Of a stretch of 64,000 nt of DNA, positions 35,664 through 45,519 are shown piece after piece (the first letter of the stretch is position 1; every line of letters begins with the position of its first letter). This DNA is from Bdellovibrio bacteriovorus W. Its GTDB lineage: Bacteria > Bdellovibrionota > Bdellovibrionia > Bdellovibrionales > Bdellovibrionaceae. A program made the translations under genes and the position numbers. The stretch covers positions 1,426,001 to 1,490,000 of the forward strand of contig CP002190.1 in assembly GCA_000525675.1 (NCBI GenBank), written 5' to 3'. The notes beneath the pieces were generated by a model. It was not told the DNA's origin and did not search any database. It worked only from the letters and a program-made list of their open reading frames with translations.

Positions 35664-37076
35664 ATGGAATTGAAACCAAATAGTCATGTTCATTTAATGG
35701 GAATTTGTGGAACGGCGATGGCCTCTTTGGCTGGTTTGCTTGTAGATCGCGGATTCAAAGTCACGGGAAGCGATTCTAACCCTTATCCTCCGATGTCTAC
35801 CCAGATCGAGAATCTAGGCATTCAAATCATGCGCGGCTATAAGGCTGAGAACTTAAAAGACCGTCCTGATTTTGTTATTGTTGGCAATGTGATTTCTGCA
35901 AACAACGAAGAAGCTCAAGAGTTGATGCGTTTAGAAATTCCTTACACTTCATTGCCAAAGGCGATGGGTGAATTGATCATTGGTTCTCGTCAAAGCATCG
36001 TGGTGGCAGGAACTCATGGGAAAACCACAACGACTTCGATGATGGCTTGGATTGCTGAAAGCGCTCAGTTAAAACCTGGCTTTATGATTGGTGGAATTCC
36101 TAAAAACTTTGCAAAATCCTTCAGAAACCCAGAGGGCGACTTCTTTGTGATTGAAGGGGACGAGTACGACACGGCTTTCTTTGATAAAGTTCCAAAGTTC
36201 ATTCACTACAAGCCAAAGCATGTGATTTTAACTTCAGTAGAGTTTGATCATGCGGATATCTATCGCGACTTAGATCATGTAAAAGAGTCTTTCCGTCAGT
36301 TATTAACAATGATTCCAGAAGATGGAACTTTGTTGGCTTGTGCAGATGATGCCAATGTTATGGAGTTAAGAGCTCTTGCAAAATGCAAAAAGAGTTTCAC
36401 TTATGGTTTGAAAAAAGACGCGGACTTTAAAGCAAAAGTTCTTTTTGAAAATGAAAAAGGTTTGGCATTTGAGGTTCATCATAAGGGCATGGTTCTAGGT
36501 CCTTACAATATGCAGATCACAGGCGATTATAATATTCTAAATGCAACAGCAGCTGTTGCGATGGCTTACTCTTTAGGGTGGTCTGAAAATCGTATTCAGA
36601 TTGCGATGGAGTCTTTTGAGGGTGTAAAGCGTCGTCAAGAAATCCTAGGTGAGCCTCGCGGTGTATTAGTGATCGAAGACTTTGCTCATCACCCGACAGC
36701 GGTGCGTGAAACTGTTTACGGAGTTCAGAAGAAATATCCACAGCGCAAAGTTTTTGCGATCTTTGAACCAAGATCTGCAACCTCTCGTCGTAAGATTTTC
36801 CAAAAAGACTATGTAGAGGCTTTGAAGGCATCTCATGAGGTGTTTATCGCATCTGCTTTTGATCAAGCTAAAATCGCAGAGGATAATAGATTCTCTTCTG
36901 AGGAGCTTGCAGCGGACTTAAGATCGACAGGTACAGAGGCGCATAGCTTTGACCAAGTCGATGCTATCGTAAGCTCTGTGACTTCAAAAGTGAAGTCCGG
37001 GGATTTGATCTTGATTATGTCCAATGGCGGCTTTGATGGTATCTATGGAAAGCTCTTAGGGGCTTTGAACGGGTAG
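35664..37076 (+). CDS. mpl: UDP-N-acetylmuramate:murein tripeptide ligase
   Basis: Mpl attaches recovered L-Ala-gamma-D-Glu-mDap tripeptide directly to UDP-MurNAc, short-cutting wall synthesis. The 470-residue Mur-ligase begins HVHLMGICGTAMASLAGLL (UDP-binding fold), has ATP loop VVAGTHGKTTTTSMMAW (about residues 112-128) and EGDEYDTAFFDK, and a C-terminal ligase domain with EDFAHHPTAV. These match Mpl rather than MurC. It ends the purB-ldcA-hydrolase-mpl run; just after it the accessory region begins. Confidence 0.95.
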   Translation: MELKPNSHVHLMGICGTAMASLAGLLVDRGFKVTGSDSNPYPPMSTQIENLGIQIMRGYKAENLKDRPDFVIVGNVISANNEEAQELMRLEIPYTSLPKAMGELIIGSRQSIVVAGTHGKTTTTSMMAWIAESAQLKPGFMIGGIPKNFAKSFRNPEGDFFVIEGDEYDTAFFDKVPKFIHYKPKHVILTSVEFDHADIYRDLDHVKESFRQLLTMIPEDGTLLACADDANVMELRALAKCKKSFTYGLKKDADFKAKVLFENEKGLAFEVHHKGMVLGPYNMQITGDYNILNATAAVAMAYSLGWSENRIQIAMESFEGVKRRQEILGEPRGVLVIEDFAHHPTAVRETVYGVQKKYPQRKVFAIFEPRSATSRRKIFQKDYVEALKASHEVFIASAFDQAKIAEDNRFSSEELAADLRSTGTEAHSFDQVDAIVSSVTSKVKSGDLILIMSNGGFDGIYGKLLGALNG

Positions 37077-37166
37077 TAAGGTTTCTCGCTCTCTTTTTAT
37101 TTTAGACAGAATCGAGATTGTTAGGGCTCTTTTTAATTTAAGTGGGTCGGCTGTGGATAAATTCCT

Positions 37167-37480
37167 TTAAACGGGACACGTGATATTGCGGACTACACCA
37201 CCCACAGCCTCACTCACTTCCTCAAGATCTTTTTTGAGGAAGTCGACCTCTTTCTCCAATAAGCTATTTTGTTATTAAGAGTTTTTTTATTTCGCTCCAC
37301 GGGGCGTCCCGCATCCAATGCATCCATCATTTGCTCGCGCCAATCGCGGAGTTCGCATGAGCTTATACCATTTGACCTTCAATATTTCCCGAGTTCTTCC
37401 CCCTTTAGACCAAAAGACTTCGAAACCATTCTTAACTTCATAGCTTTATTGAATCTTTGTTTGAGATCAATTTCTGTCAT
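37167..37480 (-). pseudogene. Degenerate transposase-OrfA-like gene
   Basis: From ATG 37480, behind AAAGGAG, the frame reads about 33 codons ending FGLKGEELGKY, then TGA at 37379-37381, then continues in the same frame as SNGISSCELRDWREQMMDAL, DAGRPVERNKKTLNNKIAY. Near 37260 a one-base shift moves the rest (LEKEVDFLKKDLEEVSEAV) to another frame, ending at TAA 37167-37169. A helix-turn-helix region followed by a leucine-zipper tail resembles IS3-type OrfA proteins. No matching OrfB was seen nearby, so this is a remnant. Family assignment is tentative. Confidence 0.6.
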
Positions 37481-37506
37481 CGTTACTCCTTTTTGAGTGC
37501 GACATC

Positions 37507-37535
37507 TTTATAGACAGGTTCCGCTAAGATGGTAA
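37507..37535 (-). promoter_or_regulatory. Promoter of the OrfA-like pseudogene
   Basis: On the reverse strand TTACCA (37535-37530), 17 bp, TATAAA (37512-37507), about 27 bp before the ATG. Confidence 0.5.
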
Positions 37536-37885
37536 AGCCCGTGCAGATGGATGTCGAGGGAGAGAGTAACGCATAGGGGGCCCACTTTTTCTAGAAAGAG
37601 GGCTTAGAGTGCTCACAGTATTAAGTACGAGCTTATCAAGATCTTCACTAAGGAGGGGGTCTTTGTTTAAGGTCTTGGTCAGGCATCCTCTTGTGGGCAA
37701 TTGGTGTCTCTGGGTGGGGCATATTTATTACATAAGTTCTAAATATAATAATGTTTTCAAATTTGAATGTATTTTTGCGAATCCTGTGCGTAATCTTATT
37801 TTGGGCAGGGGGGGCGGATGACGCAGATTTGTCTAAATATAGTAAGTAAAATTAGCTTAATCATCACTGCATCAAGGTTGCTCAT
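37536..37885. other. Gene-free stretch before the RHS gene
   Basis: I see no convincing gene in this 350-bp stretch. A weak promoter-like pair (TTGCGA 37775-37780, TATTTT 37797-37802, 16-bp spacer) could serve the RHS gene. Base composition becomes AT-rich toward its right end. Confidence 0.4.
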
Positions 37886-40800
37886 ATGAAAACCGCTTTA
37901 AGAACTATAGCGATCGTAGGAGTACTATTTACCTTTTCTTTGTCTGCCTACTCTAGTTGCGAGGAAGGTTTGATTACTTTTCTTAATTCTTTTAAAGGTC
38001 AGTGTGAGTCTGATGGATGTTCCCAGATATACATTGGCGCAGATTTTGTTCATAACACTGATGATATGCTTTATGGTTGTAATCAGACGGCTTGTTACGA
38101 CGATGATGAACATAGGGGAAGTTATTGGAGCTTGCGATTATGTTCGAGTTCTTATCCAAACTTTGAGGAAACTAATAGATTAAGATATTCCTTAACTTGT
38201 GGCTCAATAGTTAATACCGAAAGCCAGCAGCTTGGTGAAAGTGTTCCAGTAGTTGGAACGAATATGTCTCTTAGATATTTTAGTCATTGGACTCAATCAT
38301 ATAAATCGAATTATAAATTCTCTTCTTTAGTAGTTCGATCAGATTTTCCTACAAGTATTACGCAGGTAAATGTAACAGTAATGTCCTCTGACGGTGTTTA
38401 TGATTCTCAGGTCTATTATCCGTCGGGTATTGATATTGATTATACATTCAATTGGAATGGATTGGATGCATTAGGGAGCCCGGTATATGGCACAAAGACA
38501 TTCACGGTGCTAGTTACGCAAATTACTGCGGGTTTGTCGATACCAGCAACTTCTATTGTTGTACTGGGGACATTCGACTCTAAGTCTATTGGCCTTGGAG
38601 GATGGGTTCCTAGTAATTATGTATATTATGATATCAATTCTAAAAGGATATATAATTCTGATGGCACTGTGAGAAACGTTCAGGCGAATTTATTAAATTC
38701 AGGTCAGTATTTAGTGCCGGAGGAGAATGGTTCTCTGGTTTATATTATTTAATAATCAAGGTAAGTTGGAGCATATTAAGTCCGGTTTATTGGGCGCTAC
38801 ATTGCAAACCTTCGGATACAATTCAAATGGACATCTTATCTCAATTTCTGATGCGTTTGGCGGAGTAATACTATTTAGTCGTGACAGCTCTGGCAAGGTG
38901 ACATCAGTTGTTGCTCCGAAGGGGCAAGTTACAGCGTTAACACTTGATTTACATGACAATTTAATCGCCGTTACAAATTTAAACAGTGAAACTTATTCTA
39001 TGACTTATGGTTCGCAAAGTCGACTTCAAACACTTCAGAAGCCTGGCTTGCAGGTCAACTCATTCACTTATGATGCTGAGGGATTCCTGATTCAGGATTC
39101 TCATTCTGGAGGGTACTTTTTTGATTTGGTAAGGACATTGACTAATAATGTTTCAGTGACGACAGGAATGGGAAGACAGAGCTTGTATAGTACCTCAGGC
39201 GATTCATCATCAGGGAGTTCTTATAGTGTTACTCCAGGAGGAGTGCTGAGTACTCAGTCTTACAGCATTGACCCTAATTATTTGAATGAGAGTTTTTACA
39301 GAAATGGAGTAAACGTAGATACGACTTCTGTCAAAGATGAAAGGTTTTTAGAAGGAGCATACTATGAGTCTTCTCTATATCGTCAATATTCATCTGCATC
39401 TTATACAATTAACAGAACTCAATCACTTGTTTTAAGTAATCCTGATGATCCATTTTCGATTTTTTCTTTATCTTATCAAACACAAAAAGATAATTTTACG
39501 ATAAACTCGGTTTTTAGTCCGGTGACAAGAGAATGGACTCATACTACTGGAGAGGGGAAAGTGAGTAAGGTTGGCTTAGATTCTTATGAGCGAATTTCAT
39601 CATTAAGAAGGGGTAGTTTAAACCCTTTGATGTTTTCGTACTCAGGTAAAGATTTAACACAGGTTAGTCAAGGAACACGTCAAATTGAGTTCGCGTATAA
39701 TCCAACGACAGGTTTTTTATCATCTGCGACCGACTCTCTATCTCAAACTATTTCTTTTGGATATGATTCAGTTGGACGGCTTATTTCCAAGGTGCTTCCA
39801 GACCTTCGAGTAGTTGGATACACGTATAATAACAATGGTTATTTGACGAGTATCACTCCTCCAGGGCGTGCGGCTCATATCTTTGGTTTTAATTCTTCGG
39901 AATTGGCAAATTCTTATCATCCTCCTGCGTTGACAGGAATCTCTATAGTAAGCTCGAACTATGTTTATAATTCAGATAAGCAAATAACTTCTATCACGCG
40001 ACCTGATGGTGCTGTGATCAATTTTTATTATAATGCCACGACCGGTGATTTAGAGGCCTACAATACCCCGGCTGGTACATTTACCCAGACAATTGATTAT
40101 ACCAATGGTTTGCCGGCATTTGTGACGACACCTATTGGTATATCAACATCTATTACATATGTTGGAAGAAATTTAGAGTCTACATCAAGCTATGATGAAA
40201 GTAGCAACATGCTTTGGACCTATATGCCGGAGATAGGGACGACAGGGCTCATGCAGACTGACGTGGTAGTTAGTCCGGAATCATCATCAACTATAAGTTT
40301 TACCTATAATAACGACGAAGACCTAGTCACTGCAGGTGATATCTCTTTATCTTATGACACTCCTAATGGTCACTTAACTGGAACCTCGATAGAAGCTTCT
40401 TCTAGCAAGATTGATGACTTCTACACTTACAATTCTTATGGCGAAGTCACTGGCTATGTTGTAAAGCGTGGCGCTAATCCTGTTTTTGAGCTTAGCTTTA
40501 CTCGGGATGCTCTTGGGCGAGTTATTGAAAAATTGCAAACGATGAACTCAACCACTAAGAACTATTTCTATCAATTTGATAACTCAGGAAGGCTTGAGCA
40601 GGTTCAATTAAATTCTAGCATCGTGTCTACATACTCATACGATACGAACAGCAATCGCACAGGTGGAGTTGTTTACGGTACATCTACAGCTGGAGTTTAT
40701 GACGACCAGGACCGACTTAACTCTTATAATGTTTATGATTTTACTTACAACGCCAACGGAGAGCTGCAAACAAAGGTCAATACCCTTCTAAGTACAGCAA

Positions 40801-41366
40801 CGTCTTATATTTATGATGTATTTGGTAATTTAAAAGAAGTCACACTTCCAAGTGCAGACATTATAGCCTACGAGGTGGACGGCTTAAATCGTCGCATCGG
40901 TAAAAAACTCAATGGAGTTCTTCAAAAGCGTTGGGTCTATATGGATCAACTTCGCATCGCAGGTGAACTCGATGCTTCTGGAAGCATCTCAAAACGTTTT
41001 GTTTATGCCTCAAAACAAAACATTCCTGATTACATGATCTATGGTGGAGAGAATTATAGAATTATCTCTGATCACTTAGGCTCTTTAAGATTAGTGATCA
41101 AGGTTTCAGATGGTACAATAATCCAACGTATGGATCATGATGAGTTCGGTCGAGTGATAGAAGATACTAATCCGGGGTTCTTGCCTTTTGGGTTTGCCGG
41201 TGGGTTGTATGATCATCAGACAGGCTTTGTGAGATTCGGAGCAAGAGATTATGATTCCGAGATTGGGCGGTGGACGAGTAAGGATCCGATTTTGTTTAAT
41301 GGGCAGATGACGAATCTTTATGGGTATAGCTTTCATGATCCAGTTAACTCCGTTGACCTAGATTGA
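37886..41366 (+). pseudogene. RHS/YD-repeat protein split by a frameshift; ends at the core with no toxin tip
   Basis: Two frames join into one RHS protein of about 1,160 residues. Part one (37886-38752) has a signal peptide (MKTALRTIAIVGVLFTFSLS) and a Cys-rich N-terminal domain and stops after GSLVYII. Part two, in another frame, continues NNQGKLEHIKSGLLGATLQT with many YD repeats (YDSVGRLISKVLPD, YNANGELQTKVN) and the RHS core end (GFAGGLYDHQTGFVRFGARD, GRWTSKDPI, NLYGYSFHDPVN). Removing one A near 38748 restores VYIFNNQGK, so a +1 insertion is likely. The protein stops at VDLD, where other RHS proteins enter a variable effector domain. An ATG at 38727 behind GGAGGAG could restart part two. 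Confidence 0.8.
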
Positions 41367-41424
41367 TTTTTTGAGTTATTTTTTGGTCCAAATAAAAGTT
41401 GCTTAAATGAGTAAAGGAGCAACC

Positions 41425-42174
41425 ATGTCTATCAATTCAGAAAAAGATCTTGAAGGGCTTCGTCGAATTGGGCGGATTGTTGCTCGTTGTTTGCAACTCA
41501 TGCAATCAAAGTTAGAGCCTGGGATCACAACTGCGGACCTTGATTTGATTGGTGGCCAGTATTTAGAGTCCCATGGCGCAAGATCTGCTCCGAAGCTAAC
41601 CTATAACTTCCCAGGGTTTACTTGTATCAGTGTTAACTAAGAAGCGGCTCATGGTATTCCTGGGAATAAAGTTTTAAAAGCTGGTGACCTTGTCAATATA
41701 GACGTGTCAGCCGAACTTGATGGTTATTTTGCAGATACAGGAGGCTCGGCGATTATACCTCCAGAATCTAAATTGCATTTGCAGATTTGCGCGGTAGCAA
41801 AGAAGGCTCTTGAGAATGCCATGCTTGAGGCTCGAGCTGGTGCGCGATTAAATCGTATTGGACACGCAATTGAAAAAGAAGCGCGAGCTAATGGGTTTAC
41901 CGTGATTGAGAATATCGGAAGCCATGGGGTGGGGCGCGCTCTTCATGAAGAGCCTGATTTTATCCCAGGTTATTATGATAAAAGAGACACGCGTATCTTG
42001 CGTGAAAACCAAGTCATCACAATCGAACCTTTTATTTCTTCAGGTGCACGAGAAGTTTTTGACAACGGGGATGGGTGGACATTGATTACCAATCCTGGTG
42101 TTTTTACTGCTCAGTACGAACACACGATGGTCATTACGAAGGGGAAGCCTTTGATTATGACTTTGGCGAATTAA
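41425..42174 (+). pseudogene. map: Methionine aminopeptidase with in-frame stop
   Basis: A type I methionine aminopeptidase, which removes initiator Met. AAAGGAG precedes ATG 41425. The frame reads through NFPGFTCISVN, meets TAA at 41638-41640, and goes on without shift: EAAHGIPGNKVLKAGDLVNI. Relatives have Glu-Glu before AAHG, so a single GAA to TAA change explains the stop. Everything after it is intact: metal ligands in NIDVS, DTGG, GSHGVGRALHE, TIEPF and YEHT. Without readthrough only 71 residues lacking all metal ligands are made. It lies 58 bp after the RHS stop. Confidence 0.88.
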
Positions 42175-42267
42175 AAAATAGTTTGGGGCTATAAGATTTG
42201 TTATTTTATCTTTTATTATGATCTGTGCGAGTTAAGAATAAAAGATTTCCCTTTAGAAGCGAGGGAT

Positions 42268-44187
42268 TTAATAATAATACAAAACCCGCGCATCCAATCT
42301 TTGCACAGAATTTTCATCCTTCCCTTCAAAGCGAAGACTTAGCTTTTTATTCAAACTAAAATTCATACCTACGCTGTTTTGTCGAAACTCGTCTTGGACT
42401 CCCTTATAGTCATAGCGATAATAGGACTCAATAAGAAGGGCAAACCAATCCCTATTCCAGCGCAGAGTGAGGGCTGGGCCCAAACCCATCTTCCAGTGAT
42501 CTTCGACGAAGTCAGAGCTCGTAAGGAGAGAGGCCTTTAACCATAGGGCAATGTCGAGGTCTTTCCAGAAGCTATAAGTACTTCCAGAACCACCACTGAT
42601 CTCTGTCCATCTACAAAGTCGGTCGCAATTATTTTCATAACCTCTTTCCACGGCAACCTTAAGGCGCCATGAGAAACTCTTATTGAAATCATCAATCGGC
42701 GCTAGTGAAATGACTTCGTAGGCTGTGAACTTATCAAGGGCGATCTCGTGGGACTCTTCTGAATAAGTAAATGCGAAGTCGCCCATCGTGATTTCTGCTG
42801 TCGGTGGATACCCAATTTTAGGGTCTAATAAATCATGCAGTGAAAGTTTAAAGCCAAAGAGGTAGGATTTTGAATTATTCCACTCACGCATGCCAACTCC
42901 GAGGCGGCGAGACCCCTGCGCATCGTGAGGAGCTTCGCTCCAAGGAGGAGGAACCTTTACGGACTCAGAAGTGCCACCAAGCTCTGCTCGAGCAAACAGT
43001 ATTTCTTTTTTGAAGTGGTAGTGACCTTCTTTGCGTAAAATTTCTTTTGGATATCTGAAATCCATATAGTCCATGGCCGCATCAAGGACCTGACGTTGTT
43101 CATCCTTAGAAAGATCTTTCTTTAGTTTTTCTAAAGACTCTTCTCTGGCGAATTCTTGAATTTTACTTTGTTCGTTTTTAGAAAGGCTTTGGTAGCGTTT
43201 TGCAAATGTTGCGCGCCCCGAAGGTCGATAACTAATATTTTTGACCAAGCCTTGAGTTTCAAAAAGAGTCTGCACAGTATCTGCCGGCATGACTTGGGAT
43301 TTAAGCTTAGAAGTTAATTCAAGACTAGGGCGGGCCACTTCAAAGATTGAAAGAATTCGATAAGAGCAGTTTTCAGAAAAATAGTGATAGTTGAAATTAG
43401 CATTCAGCAATTCCCAAATGTAAGCCACGATGAGCTCCACTTCTTCGGGATTAAAACTAAGGTCATACTCCCAAAGATCACGGGATTCGAAATCATTGTA
43501 TTCGCGAACTTTGTAGTAATAGGGATTGATATCAAAGGACCCTGGCATCATTCCGGAGACACCTAAGAAGGAATAGACGAAGGGGTTTTCAGAGACTTTC
43601 ATCGCCGCATATCCAACGCCGTAGTCAAAGAGCTCATAGCGTTCGCCGTCTCTTGCGGAAGGACCTTTATTGATGCGCAAAAATGTATGCCCAAAGGCAG
43701 AGGCCGGATTGTTTAAATAATACGATGAGAAAACATAAGTCATGGATTGTGGTTGAAGAACTTCTTTGAATCTCTCAAAGCGATCGCATGACGGAGTTGG
43801 TAACTGAGTGCCACTGATTTTTTCTAAAAATAATTTCCTAGCTGGAAAAACGCAGGCAGCGGGATCTTCGTACTCGCCATCTTTGGATTTTATTTTGGTA
43901 TTTTTTTGAAAGGCCTGAATAGTTGCAAGAAGTTCGTTCTCAGGGTGAGTCTTGCCATCAGTGGCGATGAAGAAGTTTTTAGACTCAGCAGGGCTTTCAA
44001 AGCCTCCCCAAAACGTTTTTTGATATTGAACAAGGCGATGCCATTGTCGGTCTTCTGACCAACGATTTTTGAGGGCTCTTGTGGTTAAGTCTTCAGACGG
44101 AGTTTGCGTAAAACCGAGAAGTGGGAAAATCAAGAGCAGAAGGAAGCCCCCCGCTAGGCGGAGGGTCCTCTTTAAACTAGAAAACAA
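42268..44187 (-). CDS. DUF4105-family (Lnb-type) exported protein
   Basis: About 639 residues with a signal peptide (RLAGGFLLLLIFPLLGF). The DUF4105 domain, also called the Lnb N-terminal periplasmic domain, shows MTYVFSSYYLNNPASAFGHT and FSENCSYRILSIFE; its conserved His (FGHT) and Cys (ENCSY) suggest a papain-like catalytic pair. The C-terminal third alternates aromatic and polar residues and ends in VLYYY, suggesting beta strands, perhaps an outer-membrane barrel. TTG 44187 is chosen (AAGG 7 nt upstream), directly after the DUF3015 stop; TTG 44202 is an alternative. A GC hairpin (about 44143-44163) lies in its first codons. Confidence 0.8.
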   Translation of the reverse strand: MFSSLKRTLRLAGGFLLLLIFPLLGFTQTPSEDLTTRALKNRWSEDRQWHRLVQYQKTFWGGFESPAESKNFFIATDGKTHPENELLATIQAFQKNTKIKSKDGEYEDPAACVFPARKLFLEKISGTQLPTPSCDRFERFKEVLQPQSMTYVFSSYYLNNPASAFGHTFLRINKGPSARDGERYELFDYGVGYAAMKVSENPFVYSFLGVSGMMPGSFDINPYYYKVREYNDFESRDLWEYDLSFNPEEVELIVAYIWELLNANFNYHYFSENCSYRILSIFEVARPSLELTSKLKSQVMPADTVQTLFETQGLVKNISYRPSGRATFAKRYQSLSKNEQSKIQEFAREESLEKLKKDLSKDEQRQVLDAAMDYMDFRYPKEILRKEGHYHFKKEILFARAELGGTSESVKVPPPWSEAPHDAQGSRRLGVGMREWNNSKSYLFGFKLSLHDLLDPKIGYPPTAEITMGDFAFTYSEESHEIALDKFTAYEVISLAPIDDFNKSFSWRLKVAVERGYENNCDRLCRWTEISGGSGSTYSFWKDLDIALWLKASLLTSSDFVEDHWKMGLGPALTLRWNRDWFALLIESYYRYDYKGVQDEFRQNSVGMNFSLNKKLSLRFEGKDENSVQRLDARVLYYY

Positions 44188-44189
44188 AA

Positions 44190-44642
44190 TTAACCTTGGC
44201 AAGATTGAGCCAAAGATACGATCGCCTCAGAAGCGTTTACTTCTGGAGCATAAATGTTTTTGAAGTTTTGTTGAAGAGTGCTGTTGAACTCAGCGCCACA
44301 ACCTAACATGTCGTTAAGAGTGCTCAAAGTTTCGCCTTGGCCACGAGCGATGTCGTTTTCAAGAGCTACAGAGTTAGACTCGATGAAAGAGTTGATTTCT
44401 GCTTTTGCAAAAAGACCTTTACCGCAGTTTGAAGTACCTGATGTGATACCGAAAGTTTGAACACCAGTACCGTTTAAGGTAGCAGCAAGAACCTGAACTG
44501 GACCTTGTTCGTTACCAAAAACCATTGAACCTAAACCGCAACCAGCAGTTCCATAAACGCCATTGCCTTTAAGTACGTCACCAGCTGCGTGAGCTGACAT
44601 TGCAAAACCCAGAGTTGCAAGAACTACGATGAGTGATTTCAT
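44190..44642 (-). CDS. DUF3015-family exported protein
   Basis: ATG at 44642, with AAGGGAG upstream, gives 150 residues starting with a signal peptide (MKSLIVVLATLGFAMSAHA). The mature part matches the DUF3015 pattern: GVYGTAGCGLGSMVFGNEQG, then FGITSGTSNCG and a helical C-terminal half with two more Cys (MLGCGAE, AQSCQG). Four Cys suggest two periplasmic disulfides. The family is common in Bdellovibrio and some gamma-proteobacteria and has no established function. It is followed with no gap by the DUF4105 gene, implying one transcript. Confidence 0.85.
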   Translation of the reverse strand: MKSLIVVLATLGFAMSAHAAGDVLKGNGVYGTAGCGLGSMVFGNEQGPVQVLAATLNGTGVQTFGITSGTSNCGKGLFAKAEINSFIESNSVALENDIARGQGETLSTLNDMLGCGAEFNSTLQQNFKNIYAPEVNASEAIVSLAQSCQG

Positions 44643-44663
44643 TTTTTTCTCCCTTTGAACTAG

Positions 44664-44681
44664 TTCGACATCATTGTCGAA
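44664..44681. promoter_or_regulatory. Perfect 7-bp dyad upstream of the DUF3015 gene
   Basis: TTCGACA and TGTCGAA separated by TCAT, about 20 bp before the start codon, overlapping an AT-rich -10-like TATATT. It could be an operator or an mRNA 5' hairpin. Confidence 0.45.
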
Positions 44682-44895
44682 ATATAAATAGGAATAGAAA
44701 TTATGTTGGACGAAGAGGGCAAAGGCAAGTTCCTGAACTAATCTTAAATGTATTTTTTCTTTAAAAAGACAGAGGTCTGGGAGCATCTATTTCATTGAAA
44801 TAGGACCCACTTTGGTGATTGTCAGTAATTGATAAAATTGAGGGCAAATAGATTGAATGTCTTGCCTCAAAAGGCCTTAGAAAAGCAGCCAAAAA

Positions 44896-45519
44896 TTATG
44901 ACAGGGTCGACCAAGCAGGGTGCTTTCTCAATAGCTGAAAAGCTTTCTTGAGTTTTGCTTTTCCCTCTGGAGAGTGGGGCCAAGTGGAAATTCCACTGGG
45001 GTGAGGCAAGCAAAGAACATCTACTTTGTGACCCAGGTATTCTGTCTGAATCAGTTGACCGACAACATCGACGAGTTTTGTTTTTTTAGTGTATTGGGCC
45101 CCAAGAACTTCTTGGATAGCAATTTTTCCCACAGCTAGGATCAATTCTGGTTGAAGAGTATTTAACTCTCCTTGAATAAAGCTCTGACAATTTTTAATTT
45201 CATCCAATGTGGGAACACGATCTCCCTTTTGGGAAACCTTCCCAGGAAAGCATCTTAAAACCGCAGCCATATAAACATTTTCTCGGAAGTGCTCTTCTTC
45301 AACACCGGTGTGATCAAGAATCCATTTAAACAAGGTCTTACCAGCGGTGTAGGCGAAGGGACGGCCGTAAGTTGCCTCGTGAATACCAGGGGCTTGGCCT
45401 AAGAGGAAGATTTTTGAAATAACCGCTGGGCCATGAACAGGAGTGCCGCAAACGTGGGGGCATCTACGGCAAGATTCTATTTGTTGCTGAATTTTCTTTA
45501 AAAGACGCAGCTCTTTCAT
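44896..45519 (-). CDS. Uracil-DNA glycosylase, Fe-S (family 4/5) type
   Basis: A 207-residue enzyme removing uracil from DNA in base-excision repair. Fe-S ligands fit the family: Cys17 and Cys20 near the N terminus (SCRRCPHVCG), Cys90 (VLRCFPGK) and Cys111 (EIKNCQSF). The catalytic motif 1 reads GQAPGIHEA and the C-terminal motif LPHPSGIS, with Ala in motif 1 more like the family 5 (UDGb-like) group than GEAPG of family 4. No signal peptide. It stands alone on its strand, divergent from mutS. Confidence 0.88.
   Translation of the reverse strand: MKELRLLKKIQQQIESCRRCPHVCGTPVHGPAVISKIFLLGQAPGIHEATYGRPFAYTAGKTLFKWILDHTGVEEEHFRENVYMAAVLRCFPGKVSQKGDRVPTLDEIKNCQSFIQGELNTLQPELILAVGKIAIQEVLGAQYTKKTKLVDVVGQLIQTEYLGHKVDVLCLPHPSGISTWPHSPEGKAKLKKAFQLLRKHPAWSTLS

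Noticed and set aside
37269-37496. A 75-codon forward frame
   Set aside because: It is antisense to the OrfA-like pseudogene, whose protein-like pattern, promoter and ribosome binding site are on the other strand.
37609-37821. A 70-codon forward frame before the RHS gene
   Set aside because: Serine/arginine-rich start without a ribosome binding site and no protein-like pattern.
38727-38775. Programmed ribosomal frameshifting in the RHS gene
   Set aside because: No classical slippery heptamer with a downstream pseudoknot is visible; an inserted base explains it more simply.
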